A DNA stretch of 64,000 bases from Prevotella melaninogenica ATCC 25845 (GCF_000144405.1 NC_014371.1:620001-684000); one strand, 5' to 3'. Positions 16,936-26,071 are shown, numbered from the stretch's first letter. Translations and numbers: made by a program. Notes: generated by a model from the sequence alone, not told the origin.

Positions 16936-17910
16936 TTATTTATTTTTGCGTTTAATGGCGTGGTCATACCGCCATATCTCTACGCTGTTAATAATGTTCT
17001 GCCACAAGATGTAGCAGCCTGGACCCACAGTTGACAATGGATTCAGATAAGTGTAGGCTATCCAGATAGCAAAAGCAGTGTTCTTCTGCCCTAAAGCCTG
17101 TCCCGCATTAATCGTACTGCGGAAGAAATGACCAATATATCTGCCCATGGCAAATTGTATCAAGCAAAGTATTAATGCCAACACTGCAATCAACAAAAGG
17201 AAGCTGACAGCTACCTCAGCATGGACAATATTCTTTACTGTTGTGCCTGAAACGATGAGTAATGAACATCCCCAAAGATAATAACTAAGGTTGTTCACAC
17301 TGATTACCCATTGATAGAACCTACATAAAGTGTGCCAATGTTTCGTTATATAAGCCAAAATCATCGGTACAACTAATACCAGACACACCTTATAAAGAAT
17401 TGCCACAAAAGCACTCCAGAAAGTTATATCTGCTTCAGCATCAAGCAAAGGAAAGCAGACTGGTATCAACAAGGCACAGAGAAAGTTAGAGAGGAAGGTA
17501 TAAGTTGTCATTTCCTCAAGGTTTCCACCTAACTTCTGTGTAACCACTGCGGCTGCTGAGGCACAAGGACAAATGATACAAGTGAGTAGAGCTTCAAGTA
17601 ATATGAGCGACTTACCTGTGACATGGAAGAACAAGATTGCCCCAATAACGACCGCAACCATCAACACTTGAGAGAGTGCTATCCAAAGATGCCACCCTAC
17701 TGGAATTAGCTTACGGAAGTCTACCTTGCAAAAGGTAACGTATAAGACGAGGAACATAAACAATGGAAGAGCTGCGTCAAGGATAGGAGCAAAAAAGTTT
17801 GCTGCGCCATCCAAGGCTGGTATAAAGGCAAAAACAAGGTATAATAAGCTACCTGTAGCTATTGACACTGGTAGTGTCCACTCCTTTATAAATTGTATGA
17901 TTCTCCTCAT
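16936..17910 (-). CDS. BASS-family (bile acid:sodium symporter-like) transporter
   Basis: A 324-residue inner-membrane protein with about nine or ten hydrophobic helices. ICPCASAAAVVTQKLGGN and GQALGQKNTAFAIW resemble the two crossing-helix regions of the BASS fold, including the Asn/Thr-rich sodium site. The true substrate in bacteria is usually an organic anion such as pantoate or a keto acid rather than bile salt. The promoter is at 17965-17997. It is cotranscribed with the SGNH hydrolase downstream. Confidence 0.7.
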   Translation of the reverse strand: MRRIIQFIKEWTLPVSIATGSLLYLVFAFIPALDGAANFFAPILDAALPLFMFLVLYVTFCKVDFRKLIPVGWHLWIALSQVLMVAVVIGAILFFHVTGKSLILLEALLTCIICPCASAAAVVTQKLGGNLEEMTTYTFLSNFLCALLIPVCFPLLDAEADITFWSAFVAILYKVCLVLVVPMILAYITKHWHTLCRFYQWVISVNNLSYYLWGCSLLIVSGTTVKNIVHAEVAVSFLLLIAVLALILCLIQFAMGRYIGHFFRSTINAGQALGQKNTAFAIWIAYTYLNPLSTVGPGCYILWQNIINSVEIWRYDHAIKRKNK

Positions 17911-17964
17911 CTTTTATCATCAAATCATGCAGTTTCTCCCCCTTTTAAGAAAGAGAACGGACTG

Positions 17965-17997
17965 CAAAGGTACGAAAAAAGACTGAAAATCAGCAAT
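17965..17997 (-). promoter_or_regulatory. Promoter of the BASS transporter operon
   Basis: TTGC (17994-17997), 20 bases, TACCTTTGC (17965-17973) on the minus strand. The stretch 17998-18169 upstream is AT-rich with nothing else recognised. Confidence 0.75.
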
Positions 17998-18169
17998 ATA
18001 ATTCAAAAATCGTAAATATGATTAAGACAAATTCAGAGTTTACAAGTATAGAATACATTAATTAAACGACAAAGAATAAAGACAAAAAATCCGCTTCTTC
18101 CGTTAAATGTGTGGACGCTTTTCATATTGCTTTAATGTAAGAAACGAAGTAACTCATTAAACAAAAATA

Positions 18170-18743
18170 TGGCTGAGATAGTCAATTATCTATCTTTTTA
18201 TCATCCACTTTCATTGAAAACAATTTCATTTAAGACTTCAAAAATTTATAGACAAGAATTTGAAAAATCATTACATGATTTCAAGTAAAACATCTATAAT
18301 TAATGGCAAAAGCACATATAAAAAGCTGCTCTATAATCAACAGGAAATCAATTAGTTATAAAGTAATAAAGTGAAAGGTGCTTAATTAGACTTCAAAAGG
18401 GCGTTAGTAAGGATCTTAAAGGGCACCTTTTGCAAGCCAATTAGGCATCTTTTAGAAGCCAAAAGAGCATGTATTGGTTTTGAACTACACGAAAATAGTT
18501 TACAATTTTCAACTAATGAGGGAATAAGTTGTTTGTATAAGACAGATAGACATCGCACCTAATTACGTTTATCGTGTAGTTTATCCCCCGTTCTAAAACC
18601 CTCTAATTGGGAGTAAACATACTGGTGTTGGGTGATAGTTATTGGGTGTTGAGCCTTTATAAAACTATCTTATTGGAGGAAATCATACCATGTAAGTGAA
18701 TTAATCTCATTCTATTAACAATCTACGCATTTAACGGAGGAGC
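18170..18743. repeat. Long non-coding inverted repeat, left copy (L1)
   Basis: About 574 bp that matches the reverse complement of 23746-24322 along nearly its whole length, with many substitutions and a few gaps (by eye around three quarters identical or better). Shared landmarks are GAAGCCAAAAGAGCATGTA, CAACTAATGAGGGAATAAG and TTATTGGAGGAAATCATACC. It has no credible ORF and contains a type A array. A block of about 66 bp with TTATTGGAGG at its end is repeated twice near the right end. Confidence 0.8.
18373..18482. repeat. 22-bp-period array, type A (A3), inside L1
   Basis: Units start at 18373, 18395, 18417, 18439 and 18461, all 22 bp. Four of the five start with AAA or AAT followed by AGG/GGG. 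It has the same order of units as A4 and A6. Confidence 0.8.
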
Positions 18744-18744
18744 C

Positions 18745-18775
18745 AAAAATCCCACCAACTTCGCAGTTGGTGGGA
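18745..18775 (-). terminator. Terminator of the lipoprotein gene at 18821
   Basis: TCCCACCAACT pairs with AGTTGGTGGGA around TCGC (18750-18774). On the minus strand the stem is followed by TTTTT. Confidence 0.85.
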
Positions 18776-18820
18776 CCCATTCAAGTATATATGAAGCTAT
18801 AGAAAAGCGATTAGCTTTTG

Positions 18821-19666
18821 TTATCTTTCGCGCAGACCATTTACTGCTCCAGCACTATTCTTTGCATAGTCGTTCGCCTTAGCAGAACCAAAGGAAGCCT
18901 TGCTTGAAGCTCTTGTCAACGCATTTTGAGCCTTTGCACTTGCTGGTCTCTGACGAGCAAGGTCGAAACGCATAACATCTGTTGTGTTTGTACTGCGTGC
19001 TACACCATAGAAGGTGTCATAACCCTTTGTCTTATCATATCCTAAGTGGAACCCATCATTAGTAGCATTGATGTCAAGATTGAAGATAGTACCAGTCTTT
19101 GTGTACTTTATTTCAATGTTTCCATTATCCAAAACTTTCCAAGAGAATGCCAATGTCTGTGTGTTACCTTGTGCATCAGTATCTACCTCAACACCATTAC
19201 CTTGAAGTGAATTAGCAGAAGAATTATACTGGAAGAACTTCATATTAGCTCTAAAACTATTGCGCTTACGCTGATGTGTTGTATCATCCGTGTACTCAAG
19301 AGTCATATTACCATCCCACTCGCCAGTAAGTGTCTGTGCCTCAACCAGTGTATTTACTTGTCCATTCTCCTCCTGACGATAGTTATTATTCCAATTATAA
19401 CTACTGTTATAACCTACCGCATCCATAAAGGCGTAGAACTCTTGAGTCGTTGCTTCTGGATAATTGTAATAGAACCAGTTGTAAGCTGTATAATAACTTG
19501 AGCCACTTGGGTATTCACGCAGGTAGTTTCGTACCGCATCACTTACCAAATCATTATAGTAATAGTTATTATCTCCCCAAGGATCATCGTCACAGCTTGT
19601 CAATGCCAATGGACTCGCAACTATTGCAAGTGCCATGAAAAATTTTGAAATTCGTCTCATACTCAT
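18821..19666 (-). CDS. Tyr/Asn-rich lipoprotein of unknown function
   Basis: A 281-residue predicted lipoprotein with lipobox LTSC (Cys at about residue 25), followed by DDDPW. The N-terminal part (residues 30-95) is very rich in Tyr, Asn and Trp (NNYYYNDLV, YNWFYYNYPEA). The middle (about 110-235) looks like a beta-rich lipocalin-type domain (LTGEWDGNMTLEY). The C-terminal 40 residues are Ala/Ser/Lys-rich and probably disordered. I do not recognise a characterised family. The -7 element at 19704-19712 gives a leader of about 31 bases. The start could also be the second ATG at 19660. Confidence 0.7.
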   Translation of the reverse strand: MSMRRISKFFMALAIVASPLALTSCDDDPWGDNNYYYNDLVSDAVRNYLREYPSGSSYYTAYNWFYYNYPEATTQEFYAFMDAVGYNSSYNWNNNYRQEENGQVNTLVEAQTLTGEWDGNMTLEYTDDTTHQRKRNSFRANMKFFQYNSSANSLQGNGVEVDTDAQGNTQTLAFSWKVLDNGNIEIKYTKTGTIFNLDINATNDGFHLGYDKTKGYDTFYGVARSTNTTDVMRFDLARQRPASAKAQNALTRASSKASFGSAKANDYAKNSAGAVNGLRER

Positions 19667-19703
19667 ATCCTATTTAATTCTTATTCTTTGTTTATTTACT
19701 GAT

Positions 19704-19712
19704 GCAAAAATA
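19704..19712 (-). promoter_or_regulatory. -7 element of the lipoprotein gene
   Basis: TATTTTTGC on the minus strand; no clear -33 element. Confidence 0.5.
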
Positions 19713-19889
19713 GTGAAATTATAAGATGTTTATCGAGTAAATACACTATTTGAAGATAGGGAAATCCCTATTAAAGAAGATTCCACTCCATATCATCAAC
19801 CCGAATAAAGAATCTTCAATAATCTATTACGAATTAAATCGGTTACTAAAAAACTCCTAAACAATGAAGGAGGAAACAAATAAAATTCG

Positions 19890-19898
19890 TACATTTGC
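19890..19898 (+). promoter_or_regulatory. -7 element of the glutathione peroxidase gene
   Basis: TACATTTGC, giving a leader of about 40-45 bases. No TTTG at the -33 position is visible, so an activator may be needed. Confidence 0.5.
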
Positions 19899-19944
19899 AA
19901 CACACAAATAAGTAAACTATATAAAGAGAAGATAAGAAACAGAA

Positions 19945-20493
19945 ATGAGAACAGTTTATGAATTCTCTGTCAAAGACAGAAAAGGTAAGGCATTTTCACT
20001 GAAAGAGTTTTCTAATGAGGTGCTACTGATTGTAAACACAGCTACAAAATGTGGTTTCACACCAACTTACGAGGAGTTGGAGGCACTCTATGAGAAGTAC
20101 CATGCACAAGGATTTGAAGTACTTGATTTCCCTTGCAACCAGTTTGGACAGCAGGCACCAGGTACAGACGAAAGCATCCATGAGTTCTGCAAACTTACAT
20201 ACGGCACAAAATTCCCACGCTTCAAGAAGGTAAAGGTGAACGGTGAAGACGCTGACCCACTCTTCAAGTTCCTCAAGGAGCAGAAGGGCTTTGCTGGTTG
20301 GGATGAGTCACATAAGCTCTACCCTATCCTCGACAAGATGCTTTCTGAGGCTGATCCTAACTATAAGGAGAATCCAGATATTAAGTGGAACTTCACCAAG
20401 TTCCTTATTAATAAGAAGGGACAGGTCGTTGCTCGCTTTGAACCAACAGAGAGCATTGAGAATATCGCAAAGCAGATTGAAGAATTACTGTAG
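19945..20493 (+). CDS. Glutathione peroxidase family thiol peroxidase
   Basis: A 182-residue cytosolic peroxidase that reduces hydrogen peroxide and organic hydroperoxides. The peroxidatic residue is Cys36 in NTATKCGFTP, with the family motifs DFPCNQFG (second Cys) and WNFTKFL completing the Cys-Gln-Trp-Asn tetrad. It uses Cys rather than selenocysteine. Bacteroidetes usually lack glutathione, so thioredoxin is the likelier reductant, as for many bacterial Gpx proteins. It stands alone, divergent from the lipoprotein gene. Confidence 0.93.
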   Translation: MRTVYEFSVKDRKGKAFSLKEFSNEVLLIVNTATKCGFTPTYEELEALYEKYHAQGFEVLDFPCNQFGQQAPGTDESIHEFCKLTYGTKFPRFKKVKVNGEDADPLFKFLKEQKGFAGWDESHKLYPILDKMLSEADPNYKENPDIKWNFTKFLINKKGQVVARFEPTESIENIAKQIEELL

Positions 20494-20566
20494 GAAAAAT
20501 GACTTGCAAATAACTCTCTCTTAAGGAGATAAAAGCTATTGGCAAGATAACATACAAACAAAAGAT

Positions 20567-20604
20567 AAAAGGCAAAGGGTTTAGTGCTCTTTGCCTTTTA
20601 TTAT
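20567..20604 (+). terminator. Terminator after glutathione peroxidase
   Basis: AAAAGGCAAAG (20567-20577) pairs with CTTTGCCTTTT (20589-20599), followed by ATTATTT. Confidence 0.8.
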
Positions 20605-20740
20605 TTATCATACTTATTGCTATCCAGTAAACATAAGCCTACTTACTTCATATTTTGGATTTACTTGTAGCAGATATGGGGTTTCCTAATGTTTGTTTGC
20701 CTTTACTATCGTAAGATATTGCAAAGTAATTAGCACTCAG

Positions 20741-20795
20741 CACCAATGGTGCTAAGCAACAACACAATGCGTGCTGAGCAACAACACATAAGTTA
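20741..20795. repeat. 22-bp-period array, type B (B3)
   Basis: CACCAATGGTG at 20741 and CACAATGCGTG at 20763, 22 bp apart; CAC-N5-TTA at 20785 is offset and degenerate. It lies between convergent glutathione peroxidase and symporter genes. Confidence 0.7.
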
Positions 20796-20818
20796 AATAT
20801 GCAATATAAGTTTTAAGC

Positions 20819-22261
20819 TTACTTCATTTCGCAATCCAACCCCTGCTTTCTTGCAGGAAGAAAGAAGCATGCTAAGAATGTTATCAATCCATTCAGCATT
20901 AACAATTCATAGCCAAACTTGTAACCAGTAGTTCTCGAAACGATTGTGTCTAAAGCAAAACAAAGAAGCGGACTGGCTACTGCTATATATGGAGTCAACC
21001 GATCATTCACCACACGTTTAGTGCATAAACCAAACGCAAAAAGACCTAAGAGTGGACCATATGTATAAGAAGCTATCGTGTAAATTGCATCTATCAAACT
21101 TGTTGAGTTGACATAACGGAAGATAAGGATAAACAAAATAAACACAATAGACACGCCTATATGTGCCTGTTTGCGTAACTTTTCATCCTTTGGACGACCA
21201 CAGATGTCTACACAATAAGTTGTTGTTAAGGCGGTTAAGGCAGAGTCTGCACTGGAGAAGCACGCTGCTACAATACCGATTGTAAAGAGAATAACAACCA
21301 ATGTACCTAATTGTCCACCTGCAACAGCCTGCAACATAAGATTATCTGGCTCGTCAGGCAAGGCTTGCCCGATACTATTGAAATACATCATTAACAGTAC
21401 ACCCAAGGACAAAAAGAGTAAATTGGCAGGTACAAAGGCAAAACCATAGGTACACATTTCCTTCTGTGCTTCACGCAGAGTCTTACAAGTAAGATTCTTT
21501 TGCATCATATCTTGGTCCAGTCCTGTCATAACAATAACAATAAAGATACCGCTAAGAAACTGTTTCCAAAAGTTCTGTTTTGATACCCAGTCATCGAATA
21601 CAAATATACGAGAATGACTGTCCTTGGCTATCGCTTGAGCTGCTTCCGGAAGCGACATGCCTAATGTTTCGACCACCTTATATATAATAAGAATGAGGGC
21701 AAGCAGCATACAAAGAGTCTGAAAGGTGTCTGTCAAGACCAGTGTACGTATTCCTCCCCTACGCGTGTAGAGCCAAATGAGTGCCACAAGAGCCACAACG
21801 GTAATAGGGAAAGGTATGCCGTAGGCATCTAAGACGAAACGTTGAAGTATCATACAAACAACATAGAAGCGCACTGCCGCACCTGTCATCTTAGACAATA
21901 GGAAAAATGAAGCACCAGTCTTATAGCTATAATTGCCTAAACGTGTTTGTAGATAAGAGTAGATAGTTGTCAACTTTAGGCGGTAATAAACAGGAAGTAA
22001 CAGATATGCAACAGCAAAATAACCCAGCACAAAACCTAAACATGTCTGCATATAGGTCATATCGCTCAATAGTACCATTCCCGGAACACTAACGAAGGTA
22101 ACGCCAGAAATACTGGCACCAATCATTCCGAAGGCAACAAGATACCAAGGTGACTGACGGTTTGCACAAAAGAAAGCATCGTTGTCAGCTTTATGTCCCG
22201 TTATTCTACTTATTAACAATAAGATGCAAAAATATGCAAGAATAGTAGCGATTATTATCAT
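20819..22261 (-). CDS. Sodium:solute symporter (SSS family)
   Basis: A 480-residue inner-membrane protein with about 13 hydrophobic helices of the LeuT-like SSS fold. It includes VAFGMIGASISGVTFVSVPG in helix 1-2 and FTIGIVAACFSSADSALTAL in the sodium-site helix, where paired serines are expected. The family carries sugars, amino acids, sialic acid or other solutes; the substrate cannot be told here. The -7 element lies only 7 bases before the ATG, so the mRNA is probably leaderless. Confidence 0.88.
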   Translation of the reverse strand: MIIIATILAYFCILLLISRITGHKADNDAFFCANRQSPWYLVAFGMIGASISGVTFVSVPGMVLLSDMTYMQTCLGFVLGYFAVAYLLLPVYYRLKLTTIYSYLQTRLGNYSYKTGASFFLLSKMTGAAVRFYVVCMILQRFVLDAYGIPFPITVVALVALIWLYTRRGGIRTLVLTDTFQTLCMLLALILIIYKVVETLGMSLPEAAQAIAKDSHSRIFVFDDWVSKQNFWKQFLSGIFIVIVMTGLDQDMMQKNLTCKTLREAQKEMCTYGFAFVPANLLFLSLGVLLMMYFNSIGQALPDEPDNLMLQAVAGGQLGTLVVILFTIGIVAACFSSADSALTALTTTYCVDICGRPKDEKLRKQAHIGVSIVFILFILIFRYVNSTSLIDAIYTIASYTYGPLLGLFAFGLCTKRVVNDRLTPYIAVASPLLCFALDTIVSRTTGYKFGYELLMLNGLITFLACFFLPARKQGLDCEMK

Positions 22262-22268
22262 AATGGCA

Positions 22269-22302
22269 GCAAAATTACTAAAAATATTATCATTTCATGC
22301 AA
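22269..22302 (-). promoter_or_regulatory. Promoter of the symporter, abutting the ATG
   Basis: TTGC (22299-22302), 21 bases, TAATTTTGC (22269-22277) on the minus strand, with seven bases before the ATG at 22261. The predicted leader is 0-5 bases. Confidence 0.65.
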
Positions 22303-22320
22303 TTAAGAAATCTTATTTTG

Positions 22321-22329
22321 TAACTTTGT
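22321..22329 (+). promoter_or_regulatory. -7 element of the TrpB-like gene
   Basis: TAACTTTGT; leader of about 45 bases to the ATG at 22381. It is divergent from the symporter promoter. Confidence 0.5.
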
Positions 22330-22380
22330 GAGACATCATCTTTCAATAAACATTCATCCATTGTATAATTGAGTAAGAGT

Positions 22381-23742
22381 ATGGCACAACAGAAAAGATT
22401 TATACTTGACGAGAAAGATATCCCTACACAGTGGTATAATATTCAGGCAGACATGCCCACTAAGCCCCTTCCTCCACTTCATCCAGCTACACGTAAGCCA
22501 ATGACAGCAGAGGATCTTTCGGAGATTTTCAGTCAAGAATGTGCAAAACAAGAGCTTGATTGTGAGCATGCTTGGATTGATATTCCCGAAGAAGTGTTGG
22601 AGATGTATAAGTATTATCGCTCCACACCTCTTGTCCGTGCGTATGCTTTGGAGAAAGCATTAGACACACCAGCACATATCTATTTCAAGAATGAAAGTGT
22701 AAATCCACTTGGCTCACATAAGGTTAATTCTGCCATCCCTCAGTGTTACTATTGCAAGAAGGAAGGTGTAACGAATGTCACGACAGAGACTGGTGCGGGT
22801 CAATGGGGCGCTGCACTATCCTACGCTGCAAAGGTATATGGTCTTGAAGCAGCGGTTTATCAGGTAAAGATTTCTATGCAACAGAAACCTTATCGCTCGC
22901 TGATTATGAAGACTTTCGGAGCTATGGTTGAAGGTTCACCTTCAATGTCTACACGTGCAGGAAAGGACATCGTTACACGAGACCCAACACATCCTGGTTC
23001 GTTGGGAGCAGCAATCTCAGAGGCTATAGAACTGGCAAAAACTACACCTAACTGTAAGTACACTTTAGGTTCAGTACTCAATCACGTTGCATTGCACCAA
23101 ACCATTATTGGTTTGGAGGCTGAGAAGCAAATGGAAATGGCTGGGGAATATCCTGATAAGGTCATTGCTTGCTTTGGTGGTGGTAGTAATTTTGGTGGTA
23201 TTGCATTCCCATTTATGCGCCACAATATCCTTGAAGGAAAGAATACAGAGTTTATCGCAGCAGAGCCAAATAGCTGTCCAAAACTGACACGTGGCAGGTT
23301 TGAATACGACTTCGGTGACGAAGCGGGTTACACTCCTTTGCTACCAATGTTCACACTTGGCCATGATTTCAAACCAGCCAATATCCATGCAGGTGGTTTA
23401 CGCTATCATGGTGCTGGTGTCATCGTCAGTCAATTGCTCAAAGACGGATACATGTGTGGAATGGACATACCACAGTTAGAAAGCTTTGAGGCAGGTATCC
23501 TCTTCTCTCGCACAGAAGGAATTATCCCCGCACCAGAGAGCTGTCATGCCATTGCAGCTGCCATTCGAGAAGCAAAGAAGGCAAAGGAAACAGGAAAAGA
23601 AGATGTTATTCTCTTCTGTCTTTCTGGTCATGGACTCATTGATATGACGGCTTATGACACCTATATCAATGGTGATTTAAGAAACTATACACTCTCTGAT
23701 GACGAGATAGAGAAGAACCTTGGGATTGTTCCGAAGGTATAG
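22381..23742 (+). CDS. TrpB2-type tryptophan synthase beta-like PLP enzyme
   Basis: A 453-residue fold-type II PLP enzyme that joins indole and serine to give tryptophan. The PLP lysine is in NPLGSHKVNSA, the carboxylate loop is ETGAGQWG, and the phosphate loop is CFGGGSNFGG. The length and the extended N-terminus fit the TrpB2 / TIGR01415 branch rather than TrpB1. No trpA or other trp gene is nearby, as is common for TrpB2, which can act alone. The frame extends to a TTG at 22369, but the ATG at 22381 is preferred. Confidence 0.88.
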   Translation: MAQQKRFILDEKDIPTQWYNIQADMPTKPLPPLHPATRKPMTAEDLSEIFSQECAKQELDCEHAWIDIPEEVLEMYKYYRSTPLVRAYALEKALDTPAHIYFKNESVNPLGSHKVNSAIPQCYYCKKEGVTNVTTETGAGQWGAALSYAAKVYGLEAAVYQVKISMQQKPYRSLIMKTFGAMVEGSPSMSTRAGKDIVTRDPTHPGSLGAAISEAIELAKTTPNCKYTLGSVLNHVALHQTIIGLEAEKQMEMAGEYPDKVIACFGGGSNFGGIAFPFMRHNILEGKNTEFIAAEPNSCPKLTRGRFEYDFGDEAGYTPLLPMFTLGHDFKPANIHAGGLRYHGAGVIVSQLLKDGYMCGMDIPQLESFEAGILFSRTEGIIPAPESCHAIAAAIREAKKAKETGKEDVILFCLSGHGLIDMTAYDTYINGDLRNYTLSDDEIEKNLGIVPKV

Positions 23743-23745
23743 TAA

Positions 23746-24322
23746 AGGTCCTTCTGTTAAATACATAGATTGTTAATAGAATAAGGTTAATCCACATACA
23801 TGGTATGATTTCCTCCAATAAGATGGTTTTATAAAGGCTCAACACCCAACAATCATCACCCAACACCGGTATAATTACCTCCAATAAGATGCTTTTATAA
23901 AGGGGAATAAACTACATGTTAAATGTAATTAGGTACGATATCTATCTGTTTTATACAAACAACTTATTCCCTCATTAGTTGAAACTTGTAAACTATTTTC
24001 ACACAATTCAAAACCAATACATGCTCTTTTGGCTTCTAAAAGATACCTAATTGGCTTGCAAAAGGTGCCCTTTTGAGGTCTAACTAACGCCCTTTTGAAG
24101 TCCAATTAAGCACCTTTTATTTTACCACTTGATAACTATTTGATTCTCTGCTGATTGCAAACCTACTTCTTATATGTATTTTCGCCGTTAGTTATAGATG
24201 TTTTCCTTGAAATTATGTAATGACTTTTCAAACCCTTATCTGCATATTATAGAGGTTTAAAAAGAAATGATTTTTAATATCAGAGGATGATAATAGGATA
24301 GATAGTTGACAGTCTTAGCCAA
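23746..24322. repeat. Long non-coding inverted repeat, right copy (L2)
   Basis: About 577 bp, in opposite orientation to 18170-18743 and beginning 4 bases after the trpB stop. Contains type A array A4 and the duplicated ~66-bp block. It fills the trpB-coaW gap, leaving only the coaW terminator region. Confidence 0.8.
24015..24118. repeat. 22-bp-period array, type A (A4), inside L2
   Basis: Read on the minus strand it has the same 22-bp units as A3, starting with AAAAGGTGCTTAATTGG and ending near AAAAGAGCATG. It lies between convergent trpB2 and coaW. Confidence 0.8.
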
Positions 24323-24421
24323 GTTAGGAGAAATCCTCTCTTTAAGTAAAATATCATCTTAAAGAAAGGATAAAGCTATTTATCTTTGACTATCTATACA
24401 ACAGATAGGTTACTATAACAT

Positions 24422-24460
24422 TACGGGCACTATGTAGATAAGCCTACAGAGTGCCCGTAC
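24422..24460 (-). terminator. Terminator of coaW
   Basis: TACGGGCACT pairs with AGTGCCCGTA, with an inner TGTAG/CCTACA stem. The T tract is weak on the minus strand and better on the plus strand (CCTTTTATA). Confidence 0.6.
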
Positions 24461-24476
24461 CTTTTATATATAGCGA

Positions 24477-25307
24477 TTAAACAGTCTCGATGTTATCTGC
24501 TTGTAAGGCAGCTCCGATTGCCGTACAATACTCAGAATTCTTCGGAATAATAAAGCGAACATCATATATCTTCTCCATAACAGGAAAAAGAAGTTCGCAT
24601 TGTGGCAACAAACTAAGATTACCTATGAGTACAAAGTCACGGATATCGCTATTCAAAGAGCTTAAGATTGTTGCTGAACCAATAGACTGTAACACCAAAC
24701 CTATCAACCCTAAGGCTATATCTTCACGACTGGCATTAGCCTGCGCATTAGCAAAGAGAGATGCAGTAGCATCCATTGGCAAGCCTGGAAGTGGACTGGT
24801 TGAGATGTCTTTAATCTGAAGATTGATACGAGAAATATCTCCCTTATTGGCTAAAGCTATGATTTCGTTAATATTATCAGTCTGTAACAACAAACGTGAA
24901 AGACCACTCAATGTACCTCCACCAATACCGATACCACCAATATGACGTACCTCATTGCCATCACAAAGTACAAGTGAGGTACCCGTACCCATAGAAACAA
25001 CAATCATACGTTGCAACTTCGACTCAAACTGAGCACCTAAGCCATCAGCCAAAAACTCATCTGCCTTAGCCGTTGGAAGTCCATAAACAGGCTTATCAAT
25101 ATAGTGAGCGCCTACGCCCGTAAGCATAACACGCTCAACCTCAGATAGCTCTATCCTATTGTCATATAGATATTTTCCAAAAGCTCCATACAAGGACGTC
25201 ACTGGATCAGTAGCCTTGATACGCAAAGGTTTAATAACCTTCCCCTCTCTGATTCCAACAATCTTGGTTGTTGAAATACCCACATCTATACCGATGGAAA
25301 TCTTCAT
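24477..25307 (-). CDS. coaW: Type II pantothenate kinase
   Basis: A 276-residue ASKHA-fold kinase that phosphorylates pantothenate in the first step of coenzyme A synthesis. The phosphate-1 motif is GIDVGISTTKIVG, followed by SMGTGTSLVL and the adenosine-region GGIGIGGGTLSGLS. The length is close to the ~267 residues of the staphylococcal CoaW. Type II enzymes are typically not inhibited by CoA. The -7 element at 25506-25514 implies a leader of about 190 bases in which I saw no known riboswitch. Confidence 0.85.
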   Translation of the reverse strand: MKISIGIDVGISTTKIVGIREGKVIKPLRIKATDPVTSLYGAFGKYLYDNRIELSEVERVMLTGVGAHYIDKPVYGLPTAKADEFLADGLGAQFESKLQRMIVVSMGTGTSLVLCDGNEVRHIGGIGIGGGTLSGLSRLLLQTDNINEIIALANKGDISRINLQIKDISTSPLPGLPMDATASLFANAQANASREDIALGLIGLVLQSIGSATILSSLNSDIRDFVLIGNLSLLPQCELLFPVMEKIYDVRFIIPKNSEYCTAIGAALQADNIETV

Positions 25308-25505
25308 ACACCTTATATAATTATACAGAAGTCTTGCAAAAACTGCTTTCTGAGAGAAAATGAATAAACCAAAATATATAAGAATTTACACCAAGTAACC
25401 ACTCATAAAGAATCATCTCTATGCAAGTGTTGGTAACAGTTCAAGTCCTTATAACATCATTAAATCCAATACTCCACATAAGCATGAAATACAACTTATA
25501 ATGTC

Positions 25506-25514
25506 GCAAAGGTA
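25506..25514 (-). promoter_or_regulatory. -7 element upstream of coaW
   Basis: TACCTTTGC on the minus strand, about 199 bases before the coaW ATG. No clear -33. The 25308-25500 leader shows nothing I recognise. Confidence 0.5.
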
Positions 25515-25598
25515 CGAAAAACCTTAAAGTTTAGAGCATTTACCGAGATATTTTACAAAAAAGACACAAAAATATTTCTCTATTAAGCTGAAAATGAG

Positions 25599-25607
25599 TA
25601 TCTTTGC
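25599..25607 (+). promoter_or_regulatory. -7 element of the HU gene
   Basis: TATCTTTGC with a near-consensus TTTC about 20 bases upstream (25575); leader of about 48 bases. Confidence 0.6.
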
Positions 25608-25660
25608 ATTCCGTTATAATGAGAGATTAGAAATAAACATCAATAAAGAACAAAAACAAA

Positions 25661-25939
25661 ATGACGAAAGCAGATATCATCAATGAGATTGCAACGTCTA
25701 CTGGCATCGCCAAGAAGGACGTTTCAGCTGTGGTTGAGTCTTTTATGGAAACCATCAAAGACAGTTTGTTGGAGAAGAAAGAAAATGTATACCTTCGTGG
25801 TTTCGGTAGCTTCATCGTTAAGCACCGTGCGGAAAAGACAGCTCGTAACATCTCAAAGAACACGACTATCACTATCCCAGCACACGATTTCCCAAGCTTC
25901 AAGCCAGCAAAGACCTTCATCGAGGATATGAAGAAATAA
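25661..25939 (+). CDS. HU/IHF family DNA-binding protein
   Basis: A 92-residue nucleoid protein that bends DNA as a dimer. MTKADIINEIATSTGIAKKD forms the helical N-terminus, then the conserved hinge VYLRGFGSFIVKHR and the arm tip NTTITIPAHDFPSFKPAK, where proline-containing turns intercalate. The length is that of a single-domain HU. The order HU - 29-aa AURKAIP1-like gene - RNase E/G is one I know from other Bacteroidales genomes, from memory. Confidence 0.95.
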   Translation: MTKADIINEIATSTGIAKKDVSAVVESFMETIKDSLLEKKENVYLRGFGSFIVKHRAEKTARNISKNTTITIPAHDFPSFKPAKTFIEDMKK

Positions 25940-25981
25940 ATTAAACATAAATACAATAACAATTTAAAACAATTTAAAGCT

Positions 25982-26071
25982 ATGCCAAACGGAAAGAAGA
26001 AAAAGGGACACAAGATGGCTACGCACAAGCGTAAAAAGAGATTAAGAAAGAACAGACATAAGAGCAAGTAA
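25982..26071 (+). CDS. AURKAIP1/COX24-domain small basic protein (ribosomal mS38/bS22-like)
   Basis: A 29-codon gene encoding MPNGKKKKGHKMATHKRKKR followed by LRKNRHKSK. More than half the residues are Lys, Arg or His. It matches the very small AURKAIP1/COX24-domain proteins annotated in Bacteroidetes, which correspond to the mS38 family of small-subunit ribosomal proteins. It lies 42 bases after HU and probably shares its mRNA. The second ATG (codon 12) is less likely since the first half is also conserved in the family as I recall it. It is easily missed by length cut-offs. Confidence 0.85.
   Translation: MPNGKKKKGHKMATHKRKKRLRKNRHKSK

Noticed and set aside
22369..22380. TTG start for the TrpB2 gene
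   Set aside because: An ATG follows four codons later, and the extra residues are not family-like.
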